Below, piece after piece: positions 43,871 through 52,949 of a DNA stretch of 64,000 nucleotides. Under the pieces are notes generated by a model. The model ran no database searches and had not been told where the DNA came from. It saw only the letters and a list, made by a program, of their open reading frames with translations. Location of the stretch: the NCBI RefSeq assembly GCF_006210265.1, contig NZ_VCNC01000003.1, forward strand, positions 62,001-126,000, given 5' to 3'. Position 1 is the stretch's first letter. Each line of letters opens with the position of its first letter. The stretch comes from Desulfovibrio sp. UCD-KL4C (GTDB taxonomy: Bacteria > Desulfobacterota > Desulfovibrionia > Desulfovibrionales > Desulfovibrionaceae). Made by a program: the position numbers and the translations under genes.

Positions 43871-44257
43871 CTATTCAGTTTTTTTAGGTGCTGCTTTCTT
43901 TTTTGGAACTTTCACTTTACCTGTCATGTCAATCATTTCGCGAGTTGCTGATGGTTTACGATGATTAGGTTTCATGTGCAGACTCTGGGTAGGACAAACA
44001 TCCACGCAGATGCTGCAGTAAACGCAGGCAAATGGGTCACATGTCCAGATTCCGGTTCCGTTTTCTTTGTTTTTTGAAACAGTAATACACTGCGATGGGC
44101 ATTTTATTGCGCACTTTTTACAGAAGATACACGTGTCGATGTCGTTAAACAGTTCACCTCTATAAAGAGGAAATGGCTCACGAACTTCGAAAGGGTACAT
44201 TCTGGTAGAACTTTTTGAAAAAAGGTTCTTCAGTACGGTTGAAGTCATTTTAAGCAT
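43871..44257 (-). CDS. echF: Ech hydrogenase subunit EchF (2x 4Fe-4S)
   Basis: A 128-residue ferredoxin-like subunit with two 4Fe-4S motifs, 'CIFCKKCAIKCPSQCI' and 'CVYCSICVDVCPTQSL', equivalent to NuoI. It passes electrons between ferredoxin and the proximal cluster of EchC. The C-terminus is a lysine-rich tail (KVKVPKKKAAPKKTE). The ATG at 44257 has GGAGG at the right distance; the longer frame begins inside echE and is not used. Last gene of the operon, 11 bases after echE. Confidence 0.94.
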   Translation of the reverse strand: MLKMTSTVLKNLFSKSSTRMYPFEVREPFPLYRGELFNDIDTCIFCKKCAIKCPSQCITVSKNKENGTGIWTCDPFACVYCSICVDVCPTQSLHMKPNHRKPSATREMIDMTGKVKVPKKKAAPKKTE

Positions 44258-44268
44258 GTCCCGACCTC

Positions 44269-45345
44269 CTAGCGTTCCGTGCAGCTTATGCACGGGTCTA
44301 TTGACAAAACAACAACAGGAACGTCCGCCAGCTCAAGACCTGGAAGCATAGCAAGAAGTGGAGGAATGTTAGCGAACGTAGGCGTTCTGATACGTACTCT
44401 TTCTAGGAATTTAGTTCCGTTTCCTTTCATGTAGTACATACATTCACCGCGAGGCTGTTCAACGCGGGTAATGATCTCACCTTCTGGATTTCCTTTGAAC
44501 GGAGCTGCAAGGTCACCCTGAGGTAATCCTGCAATCGCTGCACGAACGAGGTCTATCGATTGTACGGCTTCTCTGAAGCGTACTTTTGATCTGGCGTAAC
44601 TGTCACCAGCTGTTTCTACTACCGTTTCGAAGTCTATCTTGTCAAAGGCTGCGTATTTAAGCTGACGCATATCCTGAGCAACTCCGCTACCGCGAAGCGT
44701 CGGTCCTGCTGCGCCCAGTTCATATGCTTGTTCTTTGCTAAGAACGCCGACTCCTTGTGTGCGTTTGCAGACAGTGTAGTCGGTAAGAATTGTAGACTGA
44801 ATCGATTTAATTTCTTTTTCAGCTTGAGCGAGCTCAGTGAGAATCCATGAACATTGTTCCGGTGTAAGGTCCTGACGGACACCGCCGACAACGTTGACGG
44901 AAACAATTACGCGACTGCCTGTGGTTGCTTCGTTAATATCCATGATGCGTTCACGGATACGCCAGAATTGCATGAACAGACTTTCGAATCCGAAGGCGTC
45001 AGCAAAAAGGCCAAGCCAGAGTAGATGACTGTGCATGCGGTGTAATTCTGACCATATTGTGCGGAGATATTTGGCTCTTTCAGGAACCTCTATTCCCATC
45101 ATTTCTTCAATACCCTGACAGTAGCAAAGAGAATGAACCATGGAGCATATGCCGCAAACTCGTTCAACGATCTGAATCATTTGATGGAAGTCGCGAATCT
45201 CAGCAAGTTTTTCAAGCCCTCTGTGAACGTATCCCAGTGCAGGAATGGCTTCCCTTACTATTTCGTCTTCCACGACAAGTTTTAAGTGCAGCGGTTCCGG
45301 TAAAACAGGATGCTGCGGACCGAAAGGTATGATGGTACGTGCCAT
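44269..45345 (-). CDS. echE: Ech [NiFe] hydrogenase large subunit EchE
   Basis: A 358-residue catalytic subunit. The nickel-iron ligands are both present: 'RVCGICSMVHSLCYCQG' near residue 63-70 and 'SIDPCISCTER' at the very C-terminus. That separates it from NuoD-type relatives, which lack the cysteines. The last residues after DPCISC show no long C-terminal extension to be cleaved by a maturation protease, a known trait of Ech-type enzymes. It reduces protons or oxidises H2 at the cytoplasmic face of the membrane complex. Confidence 0.95.
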   Translation of the reverse strand: MARTIIPFGPQHPVLPEPLHLKLVVEDEIVREAIPALGYVHRGLEKLAEIRDFHQMIQIVERVCGICSMVHSLCYCQGIEEMMGIEVPERAKYLRTIWSELHRMHSHLLWLGLFADAFGFESLFMQFWRIRERIMDINEATTGSRVIVSVNVVGGVRQDLTPEQCSWILTELAQAEKEIKSIQSTILTDYTVCKRTQGVGVLSKEQAYELGAAGPTLRGSGVAQDMRQLKYAAFDKIDFETVVETAGDSYARSKVRFREAVQSIDLVRAAIAGLPQGDLAAPFKGNPEGEIITRVEQPRGECMYYMKGNGTKFLERVRIRTPTFANIPPLLAMLPGLELADVPVVVLSIDPCISCTER

Positions 45346-45393
45346 AATTTACCCTATAATTGTTATCGTCTTGGTGTCATCCGGGAAGACGAA

Positions 45394-45765
45394 TTATTTT
45401 TTAACAGTCATCGCCTTTGTGTTATTGCACAATGGAATGGTGGTGATTTCCTCATCCAAATAGAGAGTACGTCCAAAGTCGAGAATAAGACCGTCGAACA
45501 TAAGGCCGAATTGGTCTTGAATCTCGTTTTCTACCAGCAGTGAAGTAAAGTACACACCACTTATAGAAGGACAGCTTGTCCCTTTGGGGATAGTTACTCT
45601 CAGGTGAGTGAGAACTAGTTCTTTGTCGAAGGTATAAATAATGTCAAAGTTGTCTGCATCAAGTTCGGTACAGCTCAAAGTGACGAGACGCTGTCCGGCA
45701 CTCTTCAACATGGAAACCTCTCCGACAATAGTTTCCATTGTGATTTCTTTCATATTTTCTATCAC
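45394..45765 (-). CDS. echD: Ech hydrogenase subunit EchD (NuoC-like)
   Basis: A 123-residue subunit corresponding to NuoC/HycE N-terminal: 'VLTHLRVTIPKGTSCPSISG', 'ENEIQDQFGLMFDGLILDFG', 'RTLYLDEEITTIPL'. It scaffolds the interface of large and small subunits. The GTG at 45765 has GAGGG 7-8 bases ahead and avoids a long overlap with echC; the longer open frame is rejected. Confidence 0.88.
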   Translation of the reverse strand: MIENMKEITMETIVGEVSMLKSAGQRLVTLSCTELDADNFDIIYTFDKELVLTHLRVTIPKGTSCPSISGVYFTSLLVENEIQDQFGLMFDGLILDFGRTLYLDEEITTIPLCNNTKAMTVKK

Positions 45766-45784
45766 GTTGTTTCCCTCGTAATGT

Positions 45785-46219
45785 TTAGCCTTTGAGGCCT
45801 TCAAACTTGGCAAGGGCAGTGACCACGCCGTCGATGATTGCTTCAGGTTTAGCCGGGCACCCGGGGACGTAAACGTCAACGGGGATAACCTTGTCGATTC
45901 CGCCGATTACGTTGTAGCACTCACGGAAAATACCACCTGAAAGACCACATGAGCCGATGGCAATCACGCCTTTAGGATCGGGCATTTGATCGTAAATGTT
46001 ACGTAATACTTTAGCGTTGCGTGGGTTTACCGTGCCGGTGACAAGGAGGACATCAGCATGCTTAGGATTACCGACGTTGACTATGCCGAAGCGTTCAACA
46101 TCATACATCGGTGTAAGGCATGCCAGAACTTCAATATCGCAGCCATTACAGCTTCCGCAGTCAAAATGCATGATCCACGGAGACTTGGCGCGTGAATTAT
46201 TAATGAATTTCTTGAACAT
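45785..46219 (-). CDS. echC: Ech hydrogenase small subunit EchC (NuoB-like)
   Basis: A 144-residue iron-sulfur subunit: 'DCGSCNGCDIEVLACLTP', 'VLLVTGTVNPRNAKVL', 'IAIGSCGLSGGIF', 'VPVDVYVPGCPAKPEAII'. The four cysteines bind the proximal 4Fe-4S cluster next to the NiFe site. It lies 4 bases past echB and 19 bases before echD. Confidence 0.95.
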   Translation of the reverse strand: MFKKFINNSRAKSPWIMHFDCGSCNGCDIEVLACLTPMYDVERFGIVNVGNPKHADVLLVTGTVNPRNAKVLRNIYDQMPDPKGVIAIGSCGLSGGIFRECYNVIGGIDKVIPVDVYVPGCPAKPEAIIDGVVTALAKFEGLKG

Positions 46220-46223
46220 AATC

Positions 46224-47072
46224 TTAACCTACGTGCAGCCAGATGAGGTTGACAAAAGACATGACCAGACCAACGCTCCAAACATATTTGAGCATCCAGC
46301 GCCAAGTCATACGAGCCATGGTATTATCAATCAGTATTTCTGCCAGATAGGTAGAAACAAGAAGTAACACTACTCCTACAAAACTTGTGTGCCAGAAGAG
46401 TGCGCAAATTCCGAGAATGAGGACAGTCTCATACCAGTGAGCAATTTCAATAATGGCGAGGTAAGGTCCGGAAAACTCGGTGAGCACGCCTTTGACCAAT
46501 TCCTGATGCGCATGATGCGACGTGGAAAAGTCAAAAGGTGATTTTCTGAGCTTAATAGTCAGTACATAGCCAAGCACAACGAATATAAGTGGCAGTTTAA
46601 TTAGAAGAGGTTCTTTATAAGCAAGAATTTCATCAATTCTGAATGTTCCGGTTACCATAAAGATGGCAGCAAAGACCAGAATGATGAGGGGCTCATAGGT
46701 AAGAACCTGAATCAGTTCGCGATGTGCTCCAACCTGACTGTATGGGGAAGGACTGGCAAGACCACCCATAACAAGGAAGACTGCGCCGATTGCCTGAACA
46801 AAAAAGATCATGAGCAGATCGGACTGAGCGAAGAACAAACCTACAGAGAGGGCTGCGGCAATGAGATAAACCCATGCGCAGAATACCTGCCAGAAGTTAT
46901 TGATGACTTTAACCTTACCGAATAATTTAGCAACATCGTAAAATGGCTGCAAAATCGGAGGGCCGAAGCGGGACTGAAAACGCGCAGTTATTTTTCTGTC
47001 AGCACCAGAAATCAGGCCGCCGAGTATAGGGGCTATGATTATTCCGAAGATGATAAGAAGTAATGTTTCCAT
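46224..47072 (-). CDS. echB: Ech hydrogenase membrane subunit EchB (NuoH-like)
   Basis: A 282-residue integral membrane protein with about eight helices, matching NuoH/HycD: 'LISGADRKITARFQSRFGPP', 'ILQPFYDVAKLFGKVKVIN', 'YSQVGAHRELIQVLTYEP', 'FDFSTSHHAHQELVKGVLTE'. The acidic residues of these loops couple electron transfer to ion translocation. Its start overlaps the echA stop by one base (TAATG). Confidence 0.95.
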   Translation of the reverse strand: METLLLIIFGIIIAPILGGLISGADRKITARFQSRFGPPILQPFYDVAKLFGKVKVINNFWQVFCAWVYLIAAALSVGLFFAQSDLLMIFFVQAIGAVFLVMGGLASPSPYSQVGAHRELIQVLTYEPLIILVFAAIFMVTGTFRIDEILAYKEPLLIKLPLIFVVLGYVLTIKLRKSPFDFSTSHHAHQELVKGVLTEFSGPYLAIIEIAHWYETVLILGICALFWHTSFVGVVLLLVSTYLAEILIDNTMARMTWRWMLKYVWSVGLVMSFVNLIWLHVG

Positions 47073-48976
47073 TAAACAGCTCCTCCCAACATGAGAACGA
47101 TGAGAGCCAGAGCAACAAAGTTGATCCAGAGAGTCAGCTTCTCTTCGCCGAATAAAGCTTCAAGGTAATAGTTGCTGGACGAGAGTCCGACCGGTTTATT
47201 CATAGGCCCGATAAAGGCTTGAACCCCTGGTTCTTTGACGTTAGCTCCGCAAAGGTATGACTGCGAATTCTGGATGTTTCCAGATTTTTTAGTTTCAAGC
47301 CATGCGTATATAAACGCAACAGCAAGCACAAAGAAGATCGGATAAACAGCGTAAGTTCCGACAGGAGAACTAAAGATCCCGGCGGAAATATGATATGTTT
47401 TGCCTATCATAGGTTCAATCAAGCTTGTGTATATTGCTGGAGAGAATAAAGACAGAACCACAGATGCCCCTGCAAGGGTTTTAAGTGTGAATTTTGTCAG
47501 GATATTCTGAGATTCAGCAGGGACTTTATTGCGGATCGGAGCAGTTAGCAGGATTCCTGCCCAACGAGCCCAGAATACGACAGAAAGAGCACTTCCAAGA
47601 GCAAGCATGACAATAACGAACATGTTGCTTGATGCAGCTTCAATTGCCATCCATTTTCCAAGCAGAACACCGAACGGAGGCAGAATCATTGTTAAGATAC
47701 CGATGATCGTGATGATCGCAGTTCTAGGCATCTTAAGATAAAGACCATGCATATCTTCGATGTTACGGCTGCCAATGCCCAGCTCAATTGTACCTACGCA
47801 CAGGAAGAGTAGAGCTTTAGATATTGCGTGGAAGATAATGAGTATTATTGCTGCCGAAGTGGCCCAAGGAGTATTAAGTCCGGCACAACAGATAATCAGA
47901 CCTAGGTTACTGATGGTGGAGTAAGCAAGTATCTTTTTGCCGTTACTTTGGCTGACTGCAATTGCTGCGCAGGAAAGGAATGTGAAGGCCCCGCAAAGAG
48001 CTATCCCTTGGCTGAAGAACGTTCCCGCATATGCAGGAGCAAGTCTAAGCACAATGTACACACCGGCTTTAACCATAGTACTTGAATGGAGCAGAGCTGA
48101 AACCGGAGTAGGAGCAACCATTGCCCCGAGTAACCAACTCTGGAAAGGAACCTGTGCTGCTTTTGTAAAGCCGGCTAAGCAAAGCAATCCGACAGGTACA
48201 ATCATCAGCCCGCCCATCGGGCCAGCGTTAATGATAGTCTGAAGGCTGAGTGAGCCGACTTCCGTGTACGCCCAGATCATTCCGAAAACAAAAGCGACAC
48301 CGCCGAGGGCATTCATCCACAACGCGCGGGTTGCATTTTTAACTGCAATTTCTGTGTCGTCATGCCCGATAAGCATGAAAGAACAGAAAGTCGTTACTTC
48401 GAAGAAGAAATAAAGCCAAAGAATGTTATTAGAAAGCACCAATCCGTTCATGGCTCCGAGGAATAGAACAAGATAAAAGAAAAATCTCGGCTGGCGAGAG
48501 TTCACAAGGTGCAGGTGCTCTTCGTGTTCTTTCATATAAGGGATCGCAAAGAAGCAGATAAGCGAACCGATAATTGAAATAACTGCGACCATGATCAGTG
48601 CAAGGCTGTCAGCATAGAATGCCGGAACCTCTACTGCGTGATCAACAATGAATAATTCAAACACAGCTAAAGGAATAATCTGCAATATTGCAAATACCTT
48701 GATCAGCTGATTTTTAAGTTTGAATGCATAATACAGTATCACGAAGAGCAGGGAAAAGTCCGCCAGAGTGACGAGAGAATCCCAACTTACTCCAAGCAAT
48801 GTGCCTGGAGAATAGGTAAACGATCCCCCGCCGAGCAGGACAAGGGATGTAGCTGCTATACAAATTCCTGTGACAAGAACGATCATATTTCTGATCGCAC
48901 TTACGCGCAAAAAGTAGCAGCCTAGAGCAGCCATCAAGGGCAACAAGATGACTAATGCTAGCATCATGGGCAACAT
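47072..48976 (-). CDS. echA: Ech hydrogenase ion-pumping subunit EchA (NuoL-like)
   Basis: A 634-residue antiporter-like membrane protein: 'LIGHDDTEIAVKNATRALWM', 'GFTKAAQVPFQSWLLGAMVA', 'PTPVSALLHSSTMVKAGVYI', 'GKKILAYSTISNLGLIICCA'. These are NuoL/M/MrpA channel motifs including the lysines and glutamate of the proton path. It pumps protons or sodium when electrons flow through the complex. The ATG at 48976 has GAGG ahead; the TTG at 48997 has no ribosome binding site. First gene of the operon. Confidence 0.95.
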   Translation of the reverse strand: MLPMMLALVILLPLMAALGCYFLRVSAIRNMIVLVTGICIAATSLVLLGGGSFTYSPGTLLGVSWDSLVTLADFSLLFVILYYAFKLKNQLIKVFAILQIIPLAVFELFIVDHAVEVPAFYADSLALIMVAVISIIGSLICFFAIPYMKEHEEHLHLVNSRQPRFFFYLVLFLGAMNGLVLSNNILWLYFFFEVTTFCSFMLIGHDDTEIAVKNATRALWMNALGGVAFVFGMIWAYTEVGSLSLQTIINAGPMGGLMIVPVGLLCLAGFTKAAQVPFQSWLLGAMVAPTPVSALLHSSTMVKAGVYIVLRLAPAYAGTFFSQGIALCGAFTFLSCAAIAVSQSNGKKILAYSTISNLGLIICCAGLNTPWATSAAIILIIFHAISKALLFLCVGTIELGIGSRNIEDMHGLYLKMPRTAIITIIGILTMILPPFGVLLGKWMAIEAASSNMFVIVMLALGSALSVVFWARWAGILLTAPIRNKVPAESQNILTKFTLKTLAGASVVLSLFSPAIYTSLIEPMIGKTYHISAGIFSSPVGTYAVYPIFFVLAVAFIYAWLETKKSGNIQNSQSYLCGANVKEPGVQAFIGPMNKPVGLSSSNYYLEALFGEEKLTLWINFVALALIVLMLGGAV

Positions 48977-49270
48977 ACGGACCTCACTGTAACGCAATGT
49001 TGTGCCAGATTTAGAAAAACATGCCTCAGTCGTGTTATCTTTTTATGATTAATGCAACTCATGGAAATGTTTCACATTTATCACCTAAAGTGTAGATGTT
49101 TGTCGTCAAATATAGCGCAAAAGTCAATAGATAATTGGACAGATTTGGCTTGTTAGTCCTATCAGTAATTTCTATAGTTAGTAACTTAAAGGCTTAAATT
49201 AAGGAGTTTATGGTTTAGTAGTGGGAAAATCTATTGTATTAGATAGTAATTCAGGATAAAATCTATTAAT

Positions 49271-49789
49271 ATGATTAAACTTCGGAATAGTCTTCGCAAA
49301 ATCGTACTATTGATTGCTGTTTTGGGGGGCGCTGTATTCTTGGTAGGTTGTGGTAAAAAAACGATCTCTATTCCAAGTAGCGGAAGAATTGAAAAATTAG
49401 CAATTTATTCTGCAACGGAGCGTTCAGTGGTTAATGTGGTGCGTTCTCAGATAGGTAAGCCTTACAAATGGGGCGGAGATTCTCCGTCAAAAGGATTTGA
49501 TTGCTCCGGTCTGGTCTGGTGGGTGTATAAGAGACATGGTATCATGCTTCCAAGGGTTTCATGGAAGCAGATCAATGCAGGTAAACCTGTTTCTCTTAGT
49601 AAGATAAGGGCTGGGGATATTGTTTTTTTTAGGGTCCCGGGAGGAGGTAAAAGTCTTCATGCTGGTATTTACACAGGAGGTGAGAACCTTTTTGTGCATA
49701 GCCCTAAAAGTGGTCATTACGTTCGTGAAGAGTCAATGGGTAAGGCTTATTGGCGCAAATATTTTATCGGTGCACGTAGGGTTCTTTGA
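49271..49789 (+). CDS. NlpC/P60-family lipoprotein (peptidoglycan hydrolase)
   Basis: A 172-residue lipoprotein: hydrophobic signal at 10-26 with lipobox 'FLVGC' (Cys near 27). The NlpC/P60 domain has the catalytic Cys in 'GFDCSGLVWWVYKRHG', the His in 'SLHAGIYTGGENLFVHSP', as in Spr/MepS-type endopeptidases that cut between D-iGlu and mDAP or cross-links. It acts on peptidoglycan in the periplasm. AGGAT is far from the ATG (about 13 bases), so expression may be low. Single gene with a weak terminator-like hairpin after it. Confidence 0.93.
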   Translation: MIKLRNSLRKIVLLIAVLGGAVFLVGCGKKTISIPSSGRIEKLAIYSATERSVVNVVRSQIGKPYKWGGDSPSKGFDCSGLVWWVYKRHGIMLPRVSWKQINAGKPVSLSKIRAGDIVFFRVPGGGKSLHAGIYTGGENLFVHSPKSGHYVREESMGKAYWRKYFIGARRVL

Positions 49790-49851
49790 TATTAAGGTAC
49801 AAAAAAAGGAGCCCCTGATTGAGACTCCCTTTAATTATTAGATATAGAAGA

Positions 49852-50358
49852 TTACTGTACAGTTGTGCAGGTCGGTGGTTGAATTACAGCACCGCTTCCA
49901 GCTTTACTGAGTCTGGAAATATAATTTTTAACTTCATCCAGTTCTTTCCATCCTGCATAAAGTTCTTTCCATTCAGCAAAAGTCATAACTTCAGATTCTA
50001 GATGTGATTCATGTCCTTTAATCCAGAGATTAAAAAGATAGGTTTCAATCTTAAAATCTTTAGAGTCGAAAACTTTTGGAATAATTTTGTCAGAGTATTT
50101 AGTACCGTCAAAGCGGGCTCCGATGAAAGAGCAGACATTCTGAGTTGATTTTTGCTGATCAATTTCTTCGTTATTAGTGAGCTCTATCAGTCCGTGCAGT
50201 GTTGGAAACTCTTTTTCAACCTGACTGACGACTTCCTTAGGAACTCTTACTATCAGCTTTTTGTCTTCTTCAAAGATGAAGTAAAATCGCATCCAGTGAT
50301 CAAACATGAATACTTCGGAAACATCTTCTACAGCTTTATCAAACGCTCTATTTTTCAT
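49852..50358 (-). CDS. Hypothetical cytoplasmic protein, 168 residues
   Basis: An acidic, aromatic-rich soluble protein: 'DVSEVFMFDHWMRFYFIFEE', 'LHGLIELTNNEEIDQQKSTQ', 'FNLWIKGHESHLESEVMTFA', and 'EWKELYAGWKELDEVKNYIS'. I do not recognise a family, though it looks like a lineage-specific conserved protein of Desulfovibrionaceae. AAGGAG precedes the ATG. It is convergent with the NlpC/P60 gene and divergent from the 36-residue gene. Confidence 0.75.
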   Translation of the reverse strand: MKNRAFDKAVEDVSEVFMFDHWMRFYFIFEEDKKLIVRVPKEVVSQVEKEFPTLHGLIELTNNEEIDQQKSTQNVCSFIGARFDGTKYSDKIIPKVFDSKDFKIETYLFNLWIKGHESHLESEVMTFAEWKELYAGWKELDEVKNYISRLSKAGSGAVIQPPTCTTVQ

Positions 50359-50651
50359 GGCGGCTCCTTGCAGTATTTATTTGCTGGACCATATTTCTTG
50401 GCAGCGAAGTGAACTGTATATGTTCATGATAGGGGTAGTAGTCAAGGGGGAAAGTCCTGTGCAAAATAAATTTACAGCATCTTTTTATGAGTGTTTTGTG
50501 TAAAAAGCTATTTATTTTAGTATGTTGTACTATGTGTAGGTGTTTTGTTCAAACGCTTTACAATCTTAATGTTTTTGATGTAATACCACATTCTTTGCAG
50601 CATATTAATCGTGCGGCAAGTGCGAAATCTTATATTTAGGAGGAATGCCAA

Positions 50652-50762
50652 ATGGGTAGACATAAAAAGATCGAACGGAAGAAAGAACTTCAGCGTAAGC
50701 GTCACCGCAGAGCTAAAAGAGTTAAAGCTCGCGTAGCTGAAGCAAAAGCAGCAAAAAAATAA
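50652..50762 (+). CDS. 36-residue highly basic protein
   Basis: Starts MGRHKKIERKKELQRKRHRR and ends in an Ala/Lys tail; 20 of 36 residues are Lys or Arg. It may bind RNA or ribosomes (inference). It has an excellent ribosome binding site (AGGAGG) and codons like highly expressed genes, so it is very likely real although too short for standard prediction. Two stem-loops follow between it and fmdB. Confidence 0.75.
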   Translation: MGRHKKIERKKELQRKRHRRAKRVKARVAEAKAAKK

Positions 50763-50783
50763 ACTTTTAAGTAGAGCTTTCTT

Positions 50784-50815
50784 TTTCGGCTTCCGCTTTT
50801 AGGGTTAAGCCGAAA
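50784..50815 (+). terminator. First hairpin between the basic ORF and fmdB
   Basis: Arms TTTCGGCTT and AAGCCGAAA with a 14-base loop and no strong T-run after. It could be a stem that stabilises the upstream message or part of an attenuator. Confidence 0.6.
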
Positions 50816-50847
50816 TAGTAAGTAATGCCCTCATTTTTCAGGGGATG

Positions 50848-50889
50848 GGTCCGCCTGCCTTTCGAGGTATGGCGGGTACCTTTTTTTTA
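50848..50889 (+). terminator. Terminator/attenuator just before fmdB
   Basis: Imperfect stem from GGTCCGCCTGCC to GGTATGGCGGGTACC followed by eight T residues at 50881-50888. fmdB starts 14 bases later, so the gene is either read through this structure or has a promoter within it; attenuation is possible. Confidence 0.8.
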
Positions 50890-50902
50890 GATGGAGGGAG
50901 CT

Positions 50903-51193
50903 ATGCCGATTTATGAATATCAATGCCATGAGTGTCAGCAAATTTTTGAAGAGTGGCAGACAAGCTTTGAAGATAAAGAGTTAGAATGTCCCGTATGTGG
51001 CGGTTTAGCTACTAAGGTTATTTCAAATTCTTCCTTTATTCTTAAAGGCGGAGGGTGGTATTCTTCTGGATATTGCAAAACAGATTCGACTGCCGGAAGT
51101 TCCGGTAAGCCTAAATCTGTAAGTAGTGATTCAGGAGCATCTACCTCTTCAGTCTCTACTTCCGCTAGTTCTGACAGTACAGCAAAAAGCTGA
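50903..51193 (+). CDS. FmdB-family zinc-ribbon regulatory protein
   Basis: A 96-residue protein. The N-terminal FmdB ribbon is 'MPIYEYQCHECQQIFEEWQT' with the second pair in 'LECPVCGGLATKVISNSSFI'. The last 40 residues are a low-complexity Ser/Thr/Ala tail. FmdB was described as a putative regulator of formamidase in Methylophilus; the true role of the family is unclear. GGAGGGAG precedes ATG at 50903, excluding four upstream codons. Confidence 0.92.
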   Translation: MPIYEYQCHECQQIFEEWQTSFEDKELECPVCGGLATKVISNSSFILKGGGWYSSGYCKTDSTAGSSGKPKSVSSDSGASTSSVSTSASSDSTAKS

Positions 51194-51203
51194 TTTCGGC
51201 CTG

Positions 51204-51236
51204 ACGGCCCGGTATATACCGGGCCGTTTGTTTTTT
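51204..51236 (+). terminator. Terminator of fmdB
   Basis: Perfect 24-base palindrome with arms ACGGCCCGGTAT / ATACCGGGCCGT, followed by TTGTTTTTTT. Confidence 0.93.
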
Positions 51237-51364
51237 TGTTATACTGCACATTAAGTCTGATTAATTCTTCTGCCATTGTCTAAGTCTGCTAGTTATAATA
51301 TAGTCAGGGCCTGTCGTCCTTTTTTTAAATATATTTTAAAAACGAAAAAACGGAATTAAAAAAA

Positions 51365-52660
51365 ATGATCGAAAGATATTCTCGTCCCGCGATGAGTGCT
51401 ATATGGACTCTGGAAAATCGCTTTAGAGTATGGCTTGAAGTTGAGGTTGCTGTTTGTGAAGCTTGGCATAAATTGGGACGCATCCCTGCTGAGGATATGA
51501 AAAATATCCGTGAGAAAGCTGATTTTGAACTTGATCGCGTTCTCGAAATTGAAGAAAAAACAAAACATGACGTTATTGCTTTTCTTACAGCTGTAGAAGA
51601 AAAAGTCGGACCTTCTTCTCGTTTTATTCATCTTGGATGCACATCCTCTGATATCGTTGACACCGCCAACGGCGTTTTATTGCATCGTGCCGGTAAGATA
51701 ATTCTGGAAGCTCTTGATGAATTTTTGACTACTCTTAAGGATATGGCATTTAAATATAAAGGTAGAATTTGTATGGGCCGTACTCACGGTATTCATGCTG
51801 AGCCTACCAGCTTCGGTCTTAAGATGACCGGATTTTATGCAGAATTCACACGTCACCGTGAACGTATTGAGAAAGCGCTGGAAGGCGTTAGTGTAGGTAA
51901 GATTTCCGGAGCAGTGGGAACCTACGCAATGCTTGATCCTGAAGTTGAACGCATTACATGTGAATTGCTTGATTTGAACGTGGACCCTATCTCCACTCAG
52001 ATTATTCAGCGTGACCGCCATGCAGCGTTTTTTACATCTTTAGGTTTGCTCGGTGGTGGTATTGAACGTCTTGGTGTAGAACTTAGACATTTGCAGCGTA
52101 CTGAAGTTCTTGAAGTAGAAGAAGGATTCAGCGCAGGCCAGAAAGGTTCTTCCGCTATGCCGCATAAGAAAAATCCTATCTCTGCTGAAAATCTCAGTGG
52201 CCTTTCCCGCCTTTTGCGCACCAATGGACTGGTTTCAATGGAAAATATGCCTTTGTGGCATGAACGTGATATCAGCCATTCCTCAGTTGAACGTGTCATA
52301 ATGCCTGATTCAACTATTCTCGCAGATTATATTTTAGGCCGTATGACCGGAGTTCTCAAAAGACTTAAAGTTAACGGTGACAATATGGATCGCAACCTGA
52401 TGGCTTCTTACGGCCTTTTCTATTCACAGCGCGTTTTGCTTGCTTTGGTCGATGCTGGTCTTGAAAGACAGAAGGCTTATGAAATGGTGCAGAAGGTTGC
52501 TATGTATTGTTGGGAAAACAAAGTTTCCTTCCCTGATGAAGTGCGTAAGGATGATGCAATTAAATCCATCCTTGCTGAAGGTGCACTTGATGATGCTTTC
52601 GATATAAATTATTATACTAGATATGAAGAATTTATCCTTAAACGCGTTTTTGGGGAATAG
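51365..52660 (+). CDS. purB: Adenylosuccinate lyase
   Basis: PurB catalyses two fumarate-releasing steps, forming AICAR and AMP in purine synthesis. The 431-residue protein has 'KTKHDVIAFLTAVEE' near residue 65, 'IHLGCTSSDIVDTANGV' near 88, the catalytic region 'GRTHGIHAEPTSFG' (His near 141), and the superfamily signature 'GSSAMPHKKNPISAENL' near 263. Length agrees with the family. It is a single gene with a terminator 30 bases downstream. Confidence 0.97.
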   Translation: MIERYSRPAMSAIWTLENRFRVWLEVEVAVCEAWHKLGRIPAEDMKNIREKADFELDRVLEIEEKTKHDVIAFLTAVEEKVGPSSRFIHLGCTSSDIVDTANGVLLHRAGKIILEALDEFLTTLKDMAFKYKGRICMGRTHGIHAEPTSFGLKMTGFYAEFTRHRERIEKALEGVSVGKISGAVGTYAMLDPEVERITCELLDLNVDPISTQIIQRDRHAAFFTSLGLLGGGIERLGVELRHLQRTEVLEVEEGFSAGQKGSSAMPHKKNPISAENLSGLSRLLRTNGLVSMENMPLWHERDISHSSVERVIMPDSTILADYILGRMTGVLKRLKVNGDNMDRNLMASYGLFYSQRVLLALVDAGLERQKAYEMVQKVAMYCWENKVSFPDEVRKDDAIKSILAEGALDDAFDINYYTRYEEFILKRVFGE

Positions 52661-52689
52661 TTTTAATATTCGCGATTAGAATTATAATT

Positions 52690-52732
52690 CACCCGGCTTT
52701 GATCATAGTGCAAAGTCGGGTGGCCTTTTTTT
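52690..52732 (+). terminator. Terminator of purB
   Basis: Arms CACCCGGCTTTG and CAAAGTCGGGTG (one mismatch) with a 9-base loop, then GCC and eight T residues. Confidence 0.92.
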
Positions 52733-52949
52733 TGCGGAATTGTATTTTTCGTGTTATCATTGAAAAAAATATTTACAGTTTCTTCAAGTTATGAATCAAT
52801 ACGATTTACTAGTGTACGAATATTTTAAATGGAAAAGACTACTGATTTAATGGTTTTATTTTATAAGATCATTAGTTATTAAGTTTTAATTAATGTGAAT
52901 GGTGCTTTTTTACTCCAGCTATCTAGAATCATGGAGCTCTACTTTTTGT

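Noticed and set aside
45766-45879. N-terminal extension of echD
   Set aside because: It would overlap echC by over 90 bases; a GTG with GAGGG at the expected place is better.
48993-49007. Sigma-54-like box TGGCACAACATTGC before echA
   Set aside because: The GG to GC spacing is 9 instead of 10 bases and the start point would fall at the ribosome binding site of echA.
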